Below, piece by piece: positions 50,524-63,362 of a stretch of DNA of 64,000 bases. The stretch comes from Aspidiotus rigidus. Lineage: Eukaryota; Arthropoda; Insecta; Hemiptera; Diaspididae. Position 1 is the first letter of the stretch; each line of letters opens with the position of its first letter. The stretch lies in NCBI GenBank assembly GCA_035079385.1, contig JAVHKY010000034.1:1798001-1862000 (forward strand). Reading direction: 5' to 3'. The notes below the pieces were generated by a model, which had not been told where the DNA came from, made no database searches, and was given only the letters and a program-made list of their open reading frames with translations. Made by a program: the position numbers and the translations under genes.

Positions 50524-50671
50524 AATAAAAAACTTTACGCCACTTCCGTAAAAACGTTTATTTTTTACGAATTCATCTAGACCCCGATGATGAAGTATGT
50601 ATACTTCGAAACGTCGGTCGCCTTGTAAAAAATAAAAGTTTTGACCGAAGTGGCGTAAAGTTTTTTATTTA
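50524..50671. mobile_element. Foldback MITE in the right arm
   Basis: Mirror of 47259-47410. The central motif CGATGATGAAGTATG .. TACTTCGAAACG lies on the plus strand at about 50585-50615. Confidence 0.75.
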
Positions 50672-52509
50672 AAAAAAAAAAAAAAGAATTACAAAATTAC
50701 ACTAGGTATGAAGAAACATTTTGTTGCCAATCAAAGTCTCTATTTCTTATTTAAGTTTATTGGATTTCTTACGTTATTATTTTTTATTCGCGCTAAATTA
50801 CTCTAAGGAGCCTTGGCCGTCAACAAAGTAATTGTTGCCGTTGCCCAGGACGCACCACGTGGAGGTGGCTCCAATGCGTCCCACGATACTAACGATCCTA
50901 GTTCTACAACAAAGACAAAAAAAAAGAAAATTCCTATACATAGAAGACTGTGTACTACCACAACAGTCCACCGCGTCTAATGAAGATAAAATCCCTGCGC
51001 GGTTCATCGGAATCTACCTATAATATCGCAAACAAAAAAAGAACACCACATTGAGTCAAAATTTAGAGCTGTCGTGCCACCCGTGTTTCATAATGAAATG
51101 ACCGCTACTAAATGACGATGGTTTCAATTTGAATTTGTATTTGAAATGAAAAAATATTTTATTAAAATTCAAAAGGCTGGGAAGACGATAATTCCGGGTG
51201 AACGAAAGGACACATTTCATTTACAATATTACCGTTAGTATTTCAGCCTGATTAGTTTAAGCAACAAAAATGTGCCGGTACACGTAAGAAAAATACATGA
51301 AATTATTTCAAAAAACCTCGTCATCCAAACGCGAGCAAAATGAAAAACAAAACGGGAAAAGTAATGCGTCCGCTTTCCACATCTGCACCAAACATACTAA
51401 ACTGGTTGAAAGGATTGAGCGAACTATAAGTAAGCACTCGCTTTTATGAAAGGTGACGTGTGCAAACTTTACCTGTCCTTCCTTGCTCATTGGTTGAATA
51501 ATTTAAAAGAGGGAGTGCCCTAACGAATTCGAGGGGGTATCTCACAGGTACCTGACACTTCAATAATGCTTGTTTACACGATGTGAATGTGTATAATGTG
51601 TCTTTGTATTTTATCATCAGCTGCGATGGCACACACACACACACACGCACACCTATACCTGTAAGTAAATGTTAAAGCGGACTCGGGTGTTTGACAGTCC
51701 TATGCGGACAATCGAGATAATATGACCAACTTATATATTTTTTCGCGCTGACTCCGAAAAAAAATATTTTTTTCCGATACACTCCTGAAAAACTTGGTTT
51801 TTGCAGAAAACCGCACTAGGTGGACAGTCTGTTCAAGACATGATTGAATCTAAGTCCGTCAAAAGCGGCAGTGTTTAATTTCACAAAGATGGGAAATCTC
51901 GTTCTTTTGTTTCTGTACGTCTAAGTTCATTACAAAACGCTTGTAGGTGTGTCAATCATGATGTAGTCCGCTTAGTGCCCGACAACGGAGCGATTTACGA
52001 ATATTATTGATGGGAATGAGATGAAAAAGTAAAAAGGTTAGGATACAAATTTCCATGTGGCTATTTTTCATATTGTTGCTGCTCTTCAATTAATATTGTG
52101 CACCAATTTGGAATATAAATCAATTTAAATTATTGTATGAGAACAGCGTCAAGGAAGCCGAAGGTCCAAGTTTGTCGATACCAGACCAAGACCCTATAGT
52201 ATGTAGAGTCAATTCTGTTGACAAAATGTTATGGCTCATTTTAATCCACACAAATTAATTGATATATTTGAATGAAATTTACGATTTTATGACTATCTAG
52301 CTGAAAACGTGTTTGTAATAATATTTAACAGGCTTATCTAGGTGATCTATTTTGCAAGAAGGTACTGTGCCATAGCTTGCGCACTACATTCATAGGATAC
52401 TAACATGGATCATATTACCGTAGAAACTTTCTTCCGACAACCTCAGATCGACTTCAACTTGATGGCTATTCCAATCTTCAATGTCGAAATTCTATCATTA
52501 TTTAATTAC

Positions 52510-52790
52510 AAATTTCTCAAAAAGCCCCCCATAAAACAGGTTCCCTATTAAAATGGATACCGTTTTATCTCCAGAATCGAAAAGATATTATGTCCATATT
52601 CTCCTTTTTGTACACCAATTGGCTTAGCCTCTTCAATGACTCATATATGCACAGCTTCAAACACCATAAGTCTCCCTTCTGTCATATATTACAGGTCGTG
52701 AGTCAAAATTGTAAATAACTGGGAGATTGAAATTTTAACAGGAAACCTGTTTTATCGGGAAGGGAAAACGTCCGCCGTCCGACCGGACGG
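52510..52790. repeat. Pair of B-end-like termini in the right arm
   Basis: Mirror of the left-arm termini: 52510-52549 and 52737-52790. Confidence 0.55.
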
Positions 52791-52992
52791 TAAAGCTCGG
52801 AGCTTGAAAATTTTCCACGTCACCCTCCTATCATATAGAGCTCGGTGGTCGGTGTATGTAGCCTGAAACGTAGCTCCTTCAAATACATGATAACTCGTAT
52901 GCAATGCTGCATACACCAATTGACTTAGGCCCTTCAACGAGCCAGATATGCAACGCTTCAAACACCATAATACTTGGAGCGTCCTTCTAAGG

Positions 52993-53209
52993 CAGTGCTT
53001 TTCAACCGGGGGTCCGCGAGATGTAGCAGTTTTCATAAATTTAACAGGAATGAATTTACGAAGTAAGAGGAAAAAAGCCATATAAAGTTCGCCATGTCAT
53101 TTGTAAAGGAATGATTGCGATTAAAAATTTTTTTGAAATATTAGGGGTCGGCGAAAATTTGGAATTATTCCTCAGGGGTCCGCGACCTCTGAAAGGTTGA
53201 AAAGCACTG
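52993..53209. mobile_element. hAT-type MITE in the right arm
   Basis: Mirror copy of 44644-44860 with the same inverted repeats. It was duplicated with the arm, not inserted independently. Confidence 0.85.
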
Positions 53210-53439
53210 TTCCAAGGTATTCTGAGTCCTCCTCCTACCATATATAGCTCGAGAGTCGACATTTTTCCAAGTGCCCTCTCATCATCATATATTCCAAGTC
53301 CCCGCTTTTTATATAACTCAAGCTCTCCGATAATAATATATGTAGCTCCAAATACCAAACCTATGACATCACAATTCAATGACGTCATATATTTTTTCTC
53401 TCCCGCTCTATTGATATGAAAATTTATTTCAATTTTAGT

Positions 53440-53830
53440 TTTTGATAATTGAGTGCAAAGATCGATTTTAATAAATTAGACGATTACGATTTATGATGAT
53501 GATCTATTTACTTGATGAGGGTCAAACATTTTCAAGTATCGCAAGATAGCCAACACTTTCAAATTTTTTTAAAGATCATCAACAAGGCTGGAGCTCCCTC
53601 TCGATACCAATGACGATCATCTTCGAAAATTGTCTAAGCCTCTGGAAAGTTAGATCGCAGATCGAACTTCCACGTTCCTCGGAAATACAATTTTCTTAAC
53701 GGGCAGCGTCAGCCGAAATCGTCATAACTTATCGCTCTCATATCGGAATTGTACCAAGTTCTAAAATAGGTCGGCGCTGATAATTGATTGTGGAGATCGC
53801 TTTTAATAAATTAGCTTGTTACTAGCAAGT
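53440..53830. repeat. Dispersed duplicate, copy 1
   Basis: Sequence beyond the right end of the palindrome (AAACATTTTCAAGTATCGCA .. GGTCGGCGCTGATAATTGAT .. AGATCG). It is repeated with divergence at 57295-57725. Confidence 0.65.
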
Positions 53831-55069
53831 CCGGCGCGCCTACGGCGCGCCTCTTAGTTTTTTGTTTTTTCATTTTTATCTTATTCGAGAGCGCTATATA
53901 AACAGGAATAATTTTTAAAAATCTCGGTAAATTATCTAGATATTTCTACTTTGGATATTGAAAAAAAAAAAAAGTAGAAATTCTCCAGACAACTTTTTTT
54001 TGGCCCATAGTTCAATTCAATCTGCTTAGTTTTCTTTTCAAGCTTTTCTTCTTTCTTAATTTCATTCAATTTTGCGCTCTTTCATTCTTTACTTGTTCTT
54101 CCATACAACCTTTTTTTTTTTTTTTCTTTCTTTATCGTTTCCTGAGTCTTCCAAATTGTTCTCTGCCTCAGTATCACACTCTTCCATAATGTAACTCCTC
54201 CTATTTTCGAGTTGATTTAGTTGAGACTTTGAAAATCCCTTCCTTCATTTACCTTAATTAGAAAAAAATTTCTCAAGGCCTTCAATTTATTCCTTCGAGT
54301 CCACCCACCTCCAACTAACAGTTATTCTTGACATCGAGTCCTGATTTTTGTAATTCACTATTCTCTAGGGATTCTTCTGTTAAATCCTGATGATGTTAAG
54401 AGCATTTCCAGTTTTTTATGATGTCAACTACCTAACCTAAATTGAGGTTCAATAGGAAACCTATTCCATAGGGGGAGGGATTTTTGAAAATTTTGGTGTC
54501 TCGCCATCATTTACCTAGAACAATGGTTGATATTTTTCCAAGTCCTTTTCCTGTCATATATATCTTGGAAGTTGAAATTCTCCCATGTTCCTCTCTTAAA
54601 AAATATATTTGTAGCTTGGAAGTCGACAGTTTTTAAAGTTGTCCACTTGTCATAATTGCAAAGGTCGATGTACAAAATGCGTTTTCAATTTCAACTCCTC
54701 TGATGGTTCAATTTTTTACAAGTTCCTCTCCTGTCATATATAGCTCAATTCCCAATATTAAAAATCTTTTCAAATCTGACTCCTTTGATATTGAAAATTT
54801 TTTCTATCCCTTATCTATCATAATAGAGCTCAAATGTCTCAATTTTTCCGAGTCCCTTTTGCTATAGTTAGCTTCATTTTCAAAATTTTATCAAATCTAA
54901 TTCCTCTTTTTGGAACCCCTCCAATTTTGAATTCAATTCTCAATATCAAAACCAATCCGTCCCATAGAAGAGGATGTGGGAATTCCTTATTCAACTTTAT
55001 TAAACATGTGATTGTTATTTTCTATTACAGCCTTCAATTGAACTTCTTTTGGTTGAATCCTAGAAATCT
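53831..55069. other. AT- and pyrimidine-rich stretch
   Basis: Long poly-T and CTTT-rich runs. Scattered degenerate 45-bp-type phrases near 54480-54770 (TCATATATAGCTC, CCAAGTCC). No gene was recognised. Confidence 0.4.
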
Positions 55070-55460
55070 GATTGGAAGCTTCATTACAATCCTTACTATC
55101 TTATTATACAGATAATCTGAGAATCTATCACCTTTTTTCCTGTCCTACTCTTCAAAATCAACATACTTCCTACAAAGTATTTTCTCAATTATTATCCTCT
55201 GACCTGTGTAATCATTTCCAACACAGTTTCCAGCTCTCGCAACTACCTGTGTTAGTCAGTTCCATTTTCCAAATATTTCAGTTGCTTTTCTTCTTCTACT
55301 TCTTACAATGGAAGTGATTTTTGATTCAAAAAGTTGATATTGATAAGGGATCATCATATTTTGGTGACTACTATTTTCTATTTTGCCTATTAGCTCTCCT
55401 TCATTAGATACTTTCCATCATTATGTGGACATTTGGACGTCATTAGAACTTTTTGCCAAA
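55070..55460 (+). mobile_element. LINE 3' fragment, copy 1
   Basis: Encodes SYYTDNLRIYHLFSCPTLQN, the C-terminal Cys/His region of a jockey-type LINE. An untranslated tail follows that is repeated at 56570-56755 (GAAGTGATTTTTGATTCAAA, GACTACTATTTTCTATTTTG). Confidence 0.65.
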
Positions 55461-56109
55461 TTAATTATCCTTCAATTTGCGAAGTGCTAAATTGTATCGG
55501 ATAAAATGAGGTACGAAGTGCAAAGAGAAGGTCGTTACCGTTATAATATTAGGCTTTAGCTATTTTTTAGCTTAATTGTATCGGGTAAATTAGGTATGTG
55601 ATGGATTTTGTCTGAAGCCTTCTTCTAGGGAACTGAGGTATGTTTTATGCGCTACTTTATTCCATTCTTCAGGGTTTTCCGAAACTCTTCATACTTGTTG
55701 ATATTATTTATGATAATATTCTTTTTCAACTTTCGTTGTGCCCTTTTCTTAGAATCGTACCCCCTACTTTTCCTGAATACATCCCTCTCAATTTCTCACA
55801 TGATGTGTCTATAGTTGGAATTCTGATTAGGTTTAAGCTCACACTTTTCTACGCTCATCTGTACAAAACGTATCTTTTATTTGATTCTCAGTTCACATCG
55901 GTTGCCCTCAATATGATCAAACTGATTGCGCGCCTAAAAACTGCACCCTTTCACCCAAAATTAAGGACCCCACCTTGTAACTACGTACTTACGATCATAA
56001 AAACTTTCATTATTTCTTAATCCTAGCTTAATTCTTGTATCACTCACATAAAAAAACAACCCTGCAACAAACTTGGAATCATTAAAAGTTAACCTATCCT
56101 CAGTCTTCA

Positions 56110-56760
56110 TTGAACAGAAATTCCCACCATAAAGAGGTTATTTTCGCTCGATATAGAATTGGTCACTCTCAACTTGAACATTCTCATCTCCTCCTGGGTT
56201 GCCATGCTCTACCTTCATGTAAATCTTATTATGCAGATAATCTGACGATCTATCATCTTTTTTCCTATCCTACTCTCCAAAATCAACGTACTTCCCACAA
56301 TATAATCTCAGTCTCATCCTCTGTCCCATGTAATCATTCCCAACATGGTTTCCAACTCCCGCAACTACCTATGGTACTCAATTACTCCAACTTATACACA
56401 TCCATTTTCTTTCTCCTGCCTTAAAATTTGAGTACCACCATCTGACTCGATTGCTACCTCTTCTTCCAATCATCTTCCCTATCCTCACGTTCTTTTCGTT
56501 TGTTTCTCACTCCACTCCAGTTATTCTTATTTTCAGAATACAACCATAATACCATTTTACAAATTATTTTAATCGCTTTTCTTCTTTTACTTCTTACAAT
56601 TGAAGTGATTTTTATTCAAAAAGTTGACACTGATAAGGGATTCTCATATTTTTATGACTACCATTTTCTATTTTACCTGTTGGCTCTCCTTCATTAGATA
56701 CTTATATTATCATTATAATTATATGGACATTGTGACATCATTAAAACTTTTTGTCGAATT
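56110..56760 (+). mobile_element. LINE 3' fragment, copy 2
   Basis: Encodes RYRIGHSQLEHSHLL and SYYADNLTIYHLFSYPTLQN, matching the R-x-R-x-G-H-[ST] ... C-x-x-C ... H end of jockey/CR1 LINE polyproteins, then the same tail as copy 1. Both copies lack the RT. Confidence 0.7.
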
Positions 56761-57294
56761 CATTTTTCTTGTCTCGCGTCCAAGAAAGTTAGCTACCTTT
56801 TATCGAGACTTTGGACATCTAACCTGAGGTGAGGTTGTTTAAAGAGGCGAGGTAATCGATGTAAGGTTGAATCGTTGTTACGTTTTATTTTGCTAGGCAA
56901 TTCATTTTTTGTTTTTTTTTTTTTCTTCCTCCAAATTTGCTAGGTAATTCATTTTACTCTTATAAATAATAATATAATCTTGTCACAGTATGATAATTGA
57001 CGTCGGATGCGATAACAGGAAAATGGAAAACTTTTACACGCACGTTTGTGATAATGAATCGTTGCACTTAAATAACCAATAATTATTAATTTTCTATTTT
57101 CTATTTTGCCTGTTAACCTTCAGTCGCTGTGACGTCATTAGAATTTCACGAATATTTTTTCTTATAATTTGCTAGGCAATTCATATTATATAGTAATAGA
57201 ATACACGCGTTAGCTATTTTTTAGCTAAATTGTATCGGGCAAATCAGGAATGAGAGGCAAAGGGTCATTTAGCTTTTTAGTATATTAGATGATT

Positions 57295-57725
57295 TAAATT
57301 ATGATGATCGACTACTTGGTGAAGTCAAACATTCTCCAAGTATCGCAAGTTGGCCGACAATTTCAAACTTATCCATAGACCATAACTAGAGCGAGGCCTC
57401 CCCTCTTTCGGATACATGTATGATCACCTTCAAAAACTTTCAAAGTTCCTAAAATTTTTGGATTCACAGCACACAAGAAAAGAGAACGCTGGTCGTTCAA
57501 AACGCATCGTATAAATATATACTCGTACTTGTGGAAGTTAAGCGAAAAAGTTTTCTCTTCTCCAAAGTTCCTAAATACGCAATCGGATCGAGCTTCCATA
57601 TTCCTCGAAAATACAGTTTTTTCTACAGGCAGCGTAAGTTGAAATCCTTATATTATATCAAAGTTGTGTCAAGTTCGACTAAACTAGGTTGGAGCTGATA
57701 ATTTTATTGTAAAGATCGATTTTAA
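57295..57725. repeat. Dispersed duplicate, copy 2
   Basis: Partner of 53440-53830. It is followed directly by a B-end-like terminus (AACGGGGAATTTGTTTTGTC, then CCGTCCGCTGTCCGTCGTCC) at 57724-57790. Confidence 0.6.
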
Positions 57726-57939
57726 CGGGGAATTTGTTTTGTCGGCGAATTTGTTGGAAAAACCGTCCGCTGTCCGTCGTCCGGCTGGTCGGCAAGGCTT
57801 AGATCTCGAAAATTTTTTTCCAAGTCCCCCCCCCCTCCCCTCCTATTATATGTATAATACAGTTCCAAAGTTCGAGCCTGTGACGACACAATTTGTTCTC
57901 AAGTTATGAAGTGGAGCTTCTACTCACCGCCGGGACGCC

Positions 57940-60660
57940 AAGGTTTCCTTCGAAAAATTTTACAAAAACCTAAAGTAAATCAAAGCACCTCTCTTTTCGT
58001 TTGAACTACAATTTTTGAGCTGTTAGAAGAAATAAGCAGAGATTCGTCGGACAAAACCAATAATATTAGGCTGCATTTTGACCACAAAATCACTTATTAC
58101 AAAAACTCAAGCAAGGGATCGTTGAATTTTTAGTGAGAAGATTAGTAATATCGAAGCTACGGTAGGTATGAAGAAAATTTGAAATACTACTTTTTGCAAA
58201 GTTTACAAGAAATTTCAATTTTGTACTCGAAATAATTAATTAATTCCAACTCCGTCCATCATTAAAATCCCCTTTCAAAATTATCACTATTTCAACAAAT
58301 TTTTTTGTTCAACATGTGGCAATTAATTCAATCATCTAAGCCTGAGGTACAGTCTCATAGGTTTCAATTTCTCATAATAACATTTAACTCGAGGACCAGC
58401 CTAAAAACTCTAAAATGACCACCGAATAGAATCACAAAATTACACTAGGTATGAAGAAATATTTTGTTGCCAATCGAAAACTTCATTTTTTGCCTCAGTT
58501 CATTGGATTTTTTATTGTTATTATTTTTTAATTCGCGCTATTACTCTAAGGAGCCTTGGCCGTCAACAAACTAATTGTTGCCGTTGCCCAGGACGCACCA
58601 CGTGGAGGTGGCTCCTATGCGTCCCGAGACACTAAAGATCCTAGCCCTACACTAAAGACAAAAAAAAAGGAATTCCCTATACATAGAAGACTGTGCACGA
58701 CCACAACAGTCAACCCCGGCTAATGAAGATAAAATCCCAGCGAGGTATATCCGAATGTGGTGCGCTGTACCTACAACTGCAAAAATGAGAGAAGGCGCAG
58801 GCACCCACGTCAGTCCGCCACGAATTACGAAGACTGTTTACAACTTCAACGTCTCAGTTACAACCTCAGGTGGTTGCCTCTTCATTGGCGGAGTCAAGTA
58901 AACTGAGTTAAACTCATCCTGCGCCCCACCGTGAGCTTATCCGATCGTGGGTGCACTGAATAATCGAAAAGCACAATATCATCACGCGCGCGGTTAATCC
59001 GCATTATGCGTTCAATGCACTTCCTGTAAGACCTAACCATCATATAAAGTATAATATGTAGATAGAGTAATAGCGCGAACCAAAAATAAACAACATCTTT
59101 AGTCAAAATTTGGAATTGTCGTTCCACCCGTGTTTCAGAATGGAACGGCCGCTACAAACTGACGATGTTTTCAATTTTAATTCTTCAAATTAGAATAAGT
59201 ATGATTGAAGGTAGCACGGTATCATCGCGCGCGAGTATATCCGCATCATGCGCTCAATGTACTTCCTGCAATCCACCTACGACAGCGCAAACAAAATTTC
59301 TCAACACCTTTGTCAAACTTTGGAGTTGTCGTGCCACCCATGTTTCAGAATGGACCGACCGCTACAAAATGACGATGTTTTCAATTTAAATTTGAAATGA
59401 AAAAATTTAATTGACCCAAAAGGAGAGAAGAGGTCGTAATTGACCAATACCGGTTGTCCAAACAGGAGTCGTCGTCTTACACACCCATATTTCAGAGTGA
59501 AACAGCAACTCCGGAATGACGGTTGGTATACTAATAATTTTGGATGAAAGAAGGCATGATTGATGGTAGCACAATATCATCGCGCGCGAGTATATCCGCA
59601 TCATACGCTCAATGTACTTCCTGCAATCTACCTATAATAGCGCGAACCAGAAATGAACACCACCACTAATCAAACTTTGGAACTGTCGTGCCACCCGTGT
59701 TTCAGAATGGAACGGCCGCTACAAAATTACGATGGTTTCGATATTAATTTTGATCTGAAAGAGGAAACATTAGTAGATTAATTTGAGCCAAAAGTAAAGA
59801 GGTCATAGTTGACCAGCACCGGTCGACCAAACAGGAGTCGTCGGCTTACACAAACATATTTCAGAGTGCAACGGCCACTCCGGAATGACGGGTGGTGTAA
59901 TCAAGCCCTAAAAATAATTTCGGCTGAAAGAAAGTACATTTTAATTAGAATTAGGTGTGATTGATGGTAGCACAATATCATCGCGCGCGAGTATATTCGC
60001 GTCATGCGCTCAATGGACTTCCTGCAATCCACCTATAATAGCGCGAAAAAAATGAACAACACCTTTTGTCAATATTTGGAGTTGTCGTACCACCCGCATT
60101 AATTCAGAATGGAACGGCTGCTACAAAATGACGACGATGTCCCAATTTAAATTTGAAAGACGGCGCTATACAGGCCCTAAAAATAATTTCGGCTGGAAGA
60201 AAGTACACATTTTAATTAGAATGTTAGTATCCCAGCATGATTAGTTCAAGCAACACAAATGTACCGGTACACATAAGAAACATGCAAAAAATAATTTCAA
60301 AAAACCCCGTCATGCAAACGCGAGCAAAATGAAAAACCGAAGGGAAAAAGTAACGCGTCCACTATCCACATTTGCGATCAACATAGGTACTAAACTGGTT
60401 GAAAGGTGAAAGCTAAAACTGTGCACTTGCTTGAATGCGAGGTGACGTGTGCAAACTTTACCGGTCCTTTCTTGCTCATTGGTTGAATGATTCAAAAGAG
60501 GGAGTGACTTAACGGATTCAAGAGGGAATTTTACAGCAGGTATCTGGCACTTCAACAATGCTTGTTTACACAATGTGAATGAGTATATGTGCTTTTGTAT
60601 CTTATTAGCGATGACACACTACACACACACACACACACACCTATGTTTGTCTTTGGTATC
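57940..60660. repeat. Diverged relative of the palindrome right arm
   Basis: Colinear with 49925-51660 but clearly diverged. Shared blocks: CGAAAAATTTTACAAAAACC (57950), GTTGCCGTTGCCCAGGACGC (58575), CATAGAAGACTGTG (58682), ATGTACCGGTACACATAAGA (60260) and CTTCAACAATGCTTGTTTAC (60550). It shows that the arm sequence is an older dispersed repeat. Confidence 0.85.
58960..60160. repeat. Internal tandem amplification in the diverged arm copy
   Basis: A block with ATCATCGCGCGCGAGTATAT .. GCTCAATGTACTTCCTGCAA .. GTCGTGCCACCC .. GAATGGAACGGCCGCTACAA occurs about four times with 190-390 bp spacing. The palindrome arms have the corresponding segment once. Confidence 0.7.
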
Positions 60661-61366
60661 AAGGGAGGTCTTCAGTAAATTACATGCGTTGAGAGGTCTA
60701 TGAATATTTCTCACTGAGAACCTTGAAAAAGTCATAGAGCGATAGGAAACAGATAGATGTGATTGAAAATTTCAAGTTATAAAACATGGTTTCAAGAAAC
60801 TGACACACACTCTTCTTTTTTCAATGTGAATTTTCCCCTCCTTAGGGGGGGGTCTCATTTTGTGTGTGAGACACACATACATTTTCATGTGTTTGAGATG
60901 AAGGGAGGACTCAATTTTACACACTGAGTTGCATCTTTTGTCATACTTTACAGTTGATAGGAGGTCTTTTCGTTGCGACGTTGCCGCTTCTGTAATTGAC
61001 AAAAAGAAACAATAAGTAACGTTCTCTTAATACAAGCGGAAGACGTATGTTCATACATCGTCAAGGAGTCTTCCATATATGAGTTTAATTATTATTCTCC
61101 TTTTAACTGTTCACAATTCCTATCAATCCTTCCTTTATACAAGATCTTTTTTTTTTCTTTTCTTTGAAGTAACAGAATTTCACACAAGCAATATCTGCTT
61201 TCAATTTCGATACTAAATGTGACAAATTTGACCAAAAGTGTAAGCCAAAAACGTCATCATAGAGTGCTCACAAATTACTATTGCCAGTATTTCTGTCCAA
61301 ACCACATTTATTATTGTATTGTTCCTGTCCACATTAACCGGGATGTAATTCTATTATTTCTAGAAT
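60640..61366. other. Stretch without a recognisable gene
   Basis: A (CA)n run near 60610-60640 precedes AT-rich sequence with no supported gene. Confidence 0.45.
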
Positions 61367-61698
61367 AGATAAAAAAGTGAGGACATACTTAATTCTATTG
61401 TACAACCGCACAGAATATGAAAAATAATAAAAATTAAAATAAAAATAAACAAATGAAAAATTAGCGCAAGCGCTTTTGACTAAATACGCTGGAATAAAAG
61501 ACGCATTTTTTGTCCACTTTTTGAGGGTCAAAAATCAGAGTTCGTCTTATATTCAGGCACGTCTTTTATTCGAGCGAATACGGTAGTCATTTACGATCTA
61601 CACGAAAATCTAGACTGAACTTGTTTATTTATTCTTATTATTTTTTGTATTCTGTGCGGTTGTACAATAAAATTAATTGTATTCTCACTTTTTGATTT
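61367..61698. mobile_element. Foldback element
   Basis: Inverted arms of about 60 bp (61367-61430 and 61636-61698) share TTGTACAACCGCACAGAAT and its complement. The spacer holds a (T)AGCGCAAGCGCTTTTGACTA phrase and CGAATAAAAGAC-type sequence. No coding region. Confidence 0.65.
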
Positions 61699-61859
61699 AT
61701 CATGCACCGCAACGTTTTCCAGCAATTCATTCAAATTTTCTAGAATAGTTTTTGCGTAAGAGTGAGATATGCAAATTATTGATAAGTTATTTAGTCATAC
61801 CTTTTCCTTCAAGAACAATATAGAGGAGAGAATCTTCGTAGGTACGTGTTCCCATATTG

Positions 61860-62250
61860 TAGATCAGGATTGGAGTTGGACACTCACGTAACAAAAATTA
61901 AGTGGAGGTCAGAACTGAAAAAAATATTTTTAATGCAATCAGACAAAATTTAGAAAGACGATGATGAACAGCGGCGCTGTTCGAAACCGGTCGTTACGTT
62001 ACCGTCGCGTCTAAACTGAATAAAATTTCTATTCTTTTCTAAAATTCTGTTTGATTTTGCCTCTGTAAAAATCATTTCGTTCTGTGCATTTTCAAAATTT
62101 TGTTCTGTGATTTTCGTTAATTTAATTCTTTTCGTCTTTTCAAAAAATATCCCTTTCTAAATTTTGTCTGATTGCATTAAAAATATTTTCTTCAGTTCTG
62201 ACCTCGACTTAATTTTTGTTACGCGAGTGTCCAACTCCAATCCTGATCTA
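61860..62250. mobile_element. Foldback element with 95-bp arms
   Basis: TAGATCAGGATTGGAGTTGG at 61860 is mirrored by CCAACTCCAATCCTGATCTA at 62231-62250. The arms extend to about 61950 and 62158. The centre contains CGATGATGAACAGCG, GGC, then GCTGTTCGAAACCGG at 61959-61989. Confidence 0.8.
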
Positions 62251-63020
62251 CTTCAAGAACAAGTTGAAAAATCTATCAAAAGTGGCAAAGAGAATCTTCG
62301 CTTATTTGTACACCCCGGTCTAGAGACTTGGTTATCAATTTCACAATGAATGAAATTTGGCACAACATAAAATGCAACTTTTAAATATATTTGATAGTTT
62401 TGTTCAACATTATTTGAATTTTGTTATTTGTAAAAAAAAACCTCACAATACATGCAGATATCGCGAACGTTTACCAGCTTGGCAAATTATTCTACTTGTC
62501 TCTGTCAGAGATCATAAAATTTTGCCTTGTCGAGTGAACGCTCACTTTAAACCACGGTATAAGATGAAGAGGTAGTGACACGAACGTATTCTGACTGTGG
62601 TAAACGCTGTCCGTGATTTTGAAGTAGTTCGGAACATCCCGAGCGCAGCGCTCGTGATGAAAGTGATGGGTAATGTACAGAGTCTTATGGGAACGCCGCT
62701 ACTTTCAAAAATTTATTGCAGGATCAGGAATCAGCCGATGCATTTCATATTTGGCATAAAAATACCATTTAATCTACTCTATAAAATTTTGAAAGAATCA
62801 CCCTTCTAAGTAAATTCTTGAATTTTTTATAATCCTTGGAAATTTCATCAATACTAGGGTACCAACGGTAAGGTCTCGGCGCAGGTGGGGTGTAGAAGGA
62901 ACAGGGAAACAGCCCGAGTGTTCGCTGCAAACCTAGCGGAAGTTTGTACGTACAACTTCAAAACTGCGGACACGATTTTAGCGTTGTGTCATTACCTCTT
63001 CATCTTATACCGTGCTTTAA
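62251..63020. other. Stretch without a recognisable gene
   Basis: Three frames of 61-72 codons (62164, 62357, 62597) lack domains or splice support. Confidence 0.4.
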
Positions 63021-63023
63021 ACC

Positions 63024-63075
63024 AGTGTTTCTCAACCGGTGTGCCGCGGTACATCACTGTGCCGCAAAAGTTTTA
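63024..63075 (+). mobile_element. hAT-like terminus
   Basis: CAGTGTTTCTCAACCGGTGT, then GCCGCGG; the start is typical of hAT MITE ends. The opposite end was not found. Confidence 0.45.
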
Positions 63076-63164
63076 TCAAAAACATAAATTAACATGAACT
63101 AAAAAAGAATTGTCATTTTTTTTTTTTTTATAACTTGACAAATTAATGTCTTGTTCCGTCCCAC

Positions 63165-63362
63165 AGACATTCTAGACGAGAGGAAGTCATCTTAGCTCGA
63201 CTGAGAATAGGACACACTCGTCTTATTCATACTCACCTTCTAGCAAACCTTGGCCCACCATCATGTCCGCACTGTCTCGAAAACCATTTAACAGTTGAAC
63301 ACTTTTTCTCTTGCCCGACTTTACAACCTCTCCGATCTGCCCTCAACATTTCTATTAATATA
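63165..63362 (+). mobile_element. LINE 3' fragment, copy 3
   Basis: Encodes LARLRIGHTRLIHTHLL, CPHCLENHLTVEHFFSCPTL and a short tail on the plus strand: the C-terminal end of a jockey-type LINE. It is better preserved than the copies at 55 and 56 kb. Confidence 0.78.
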
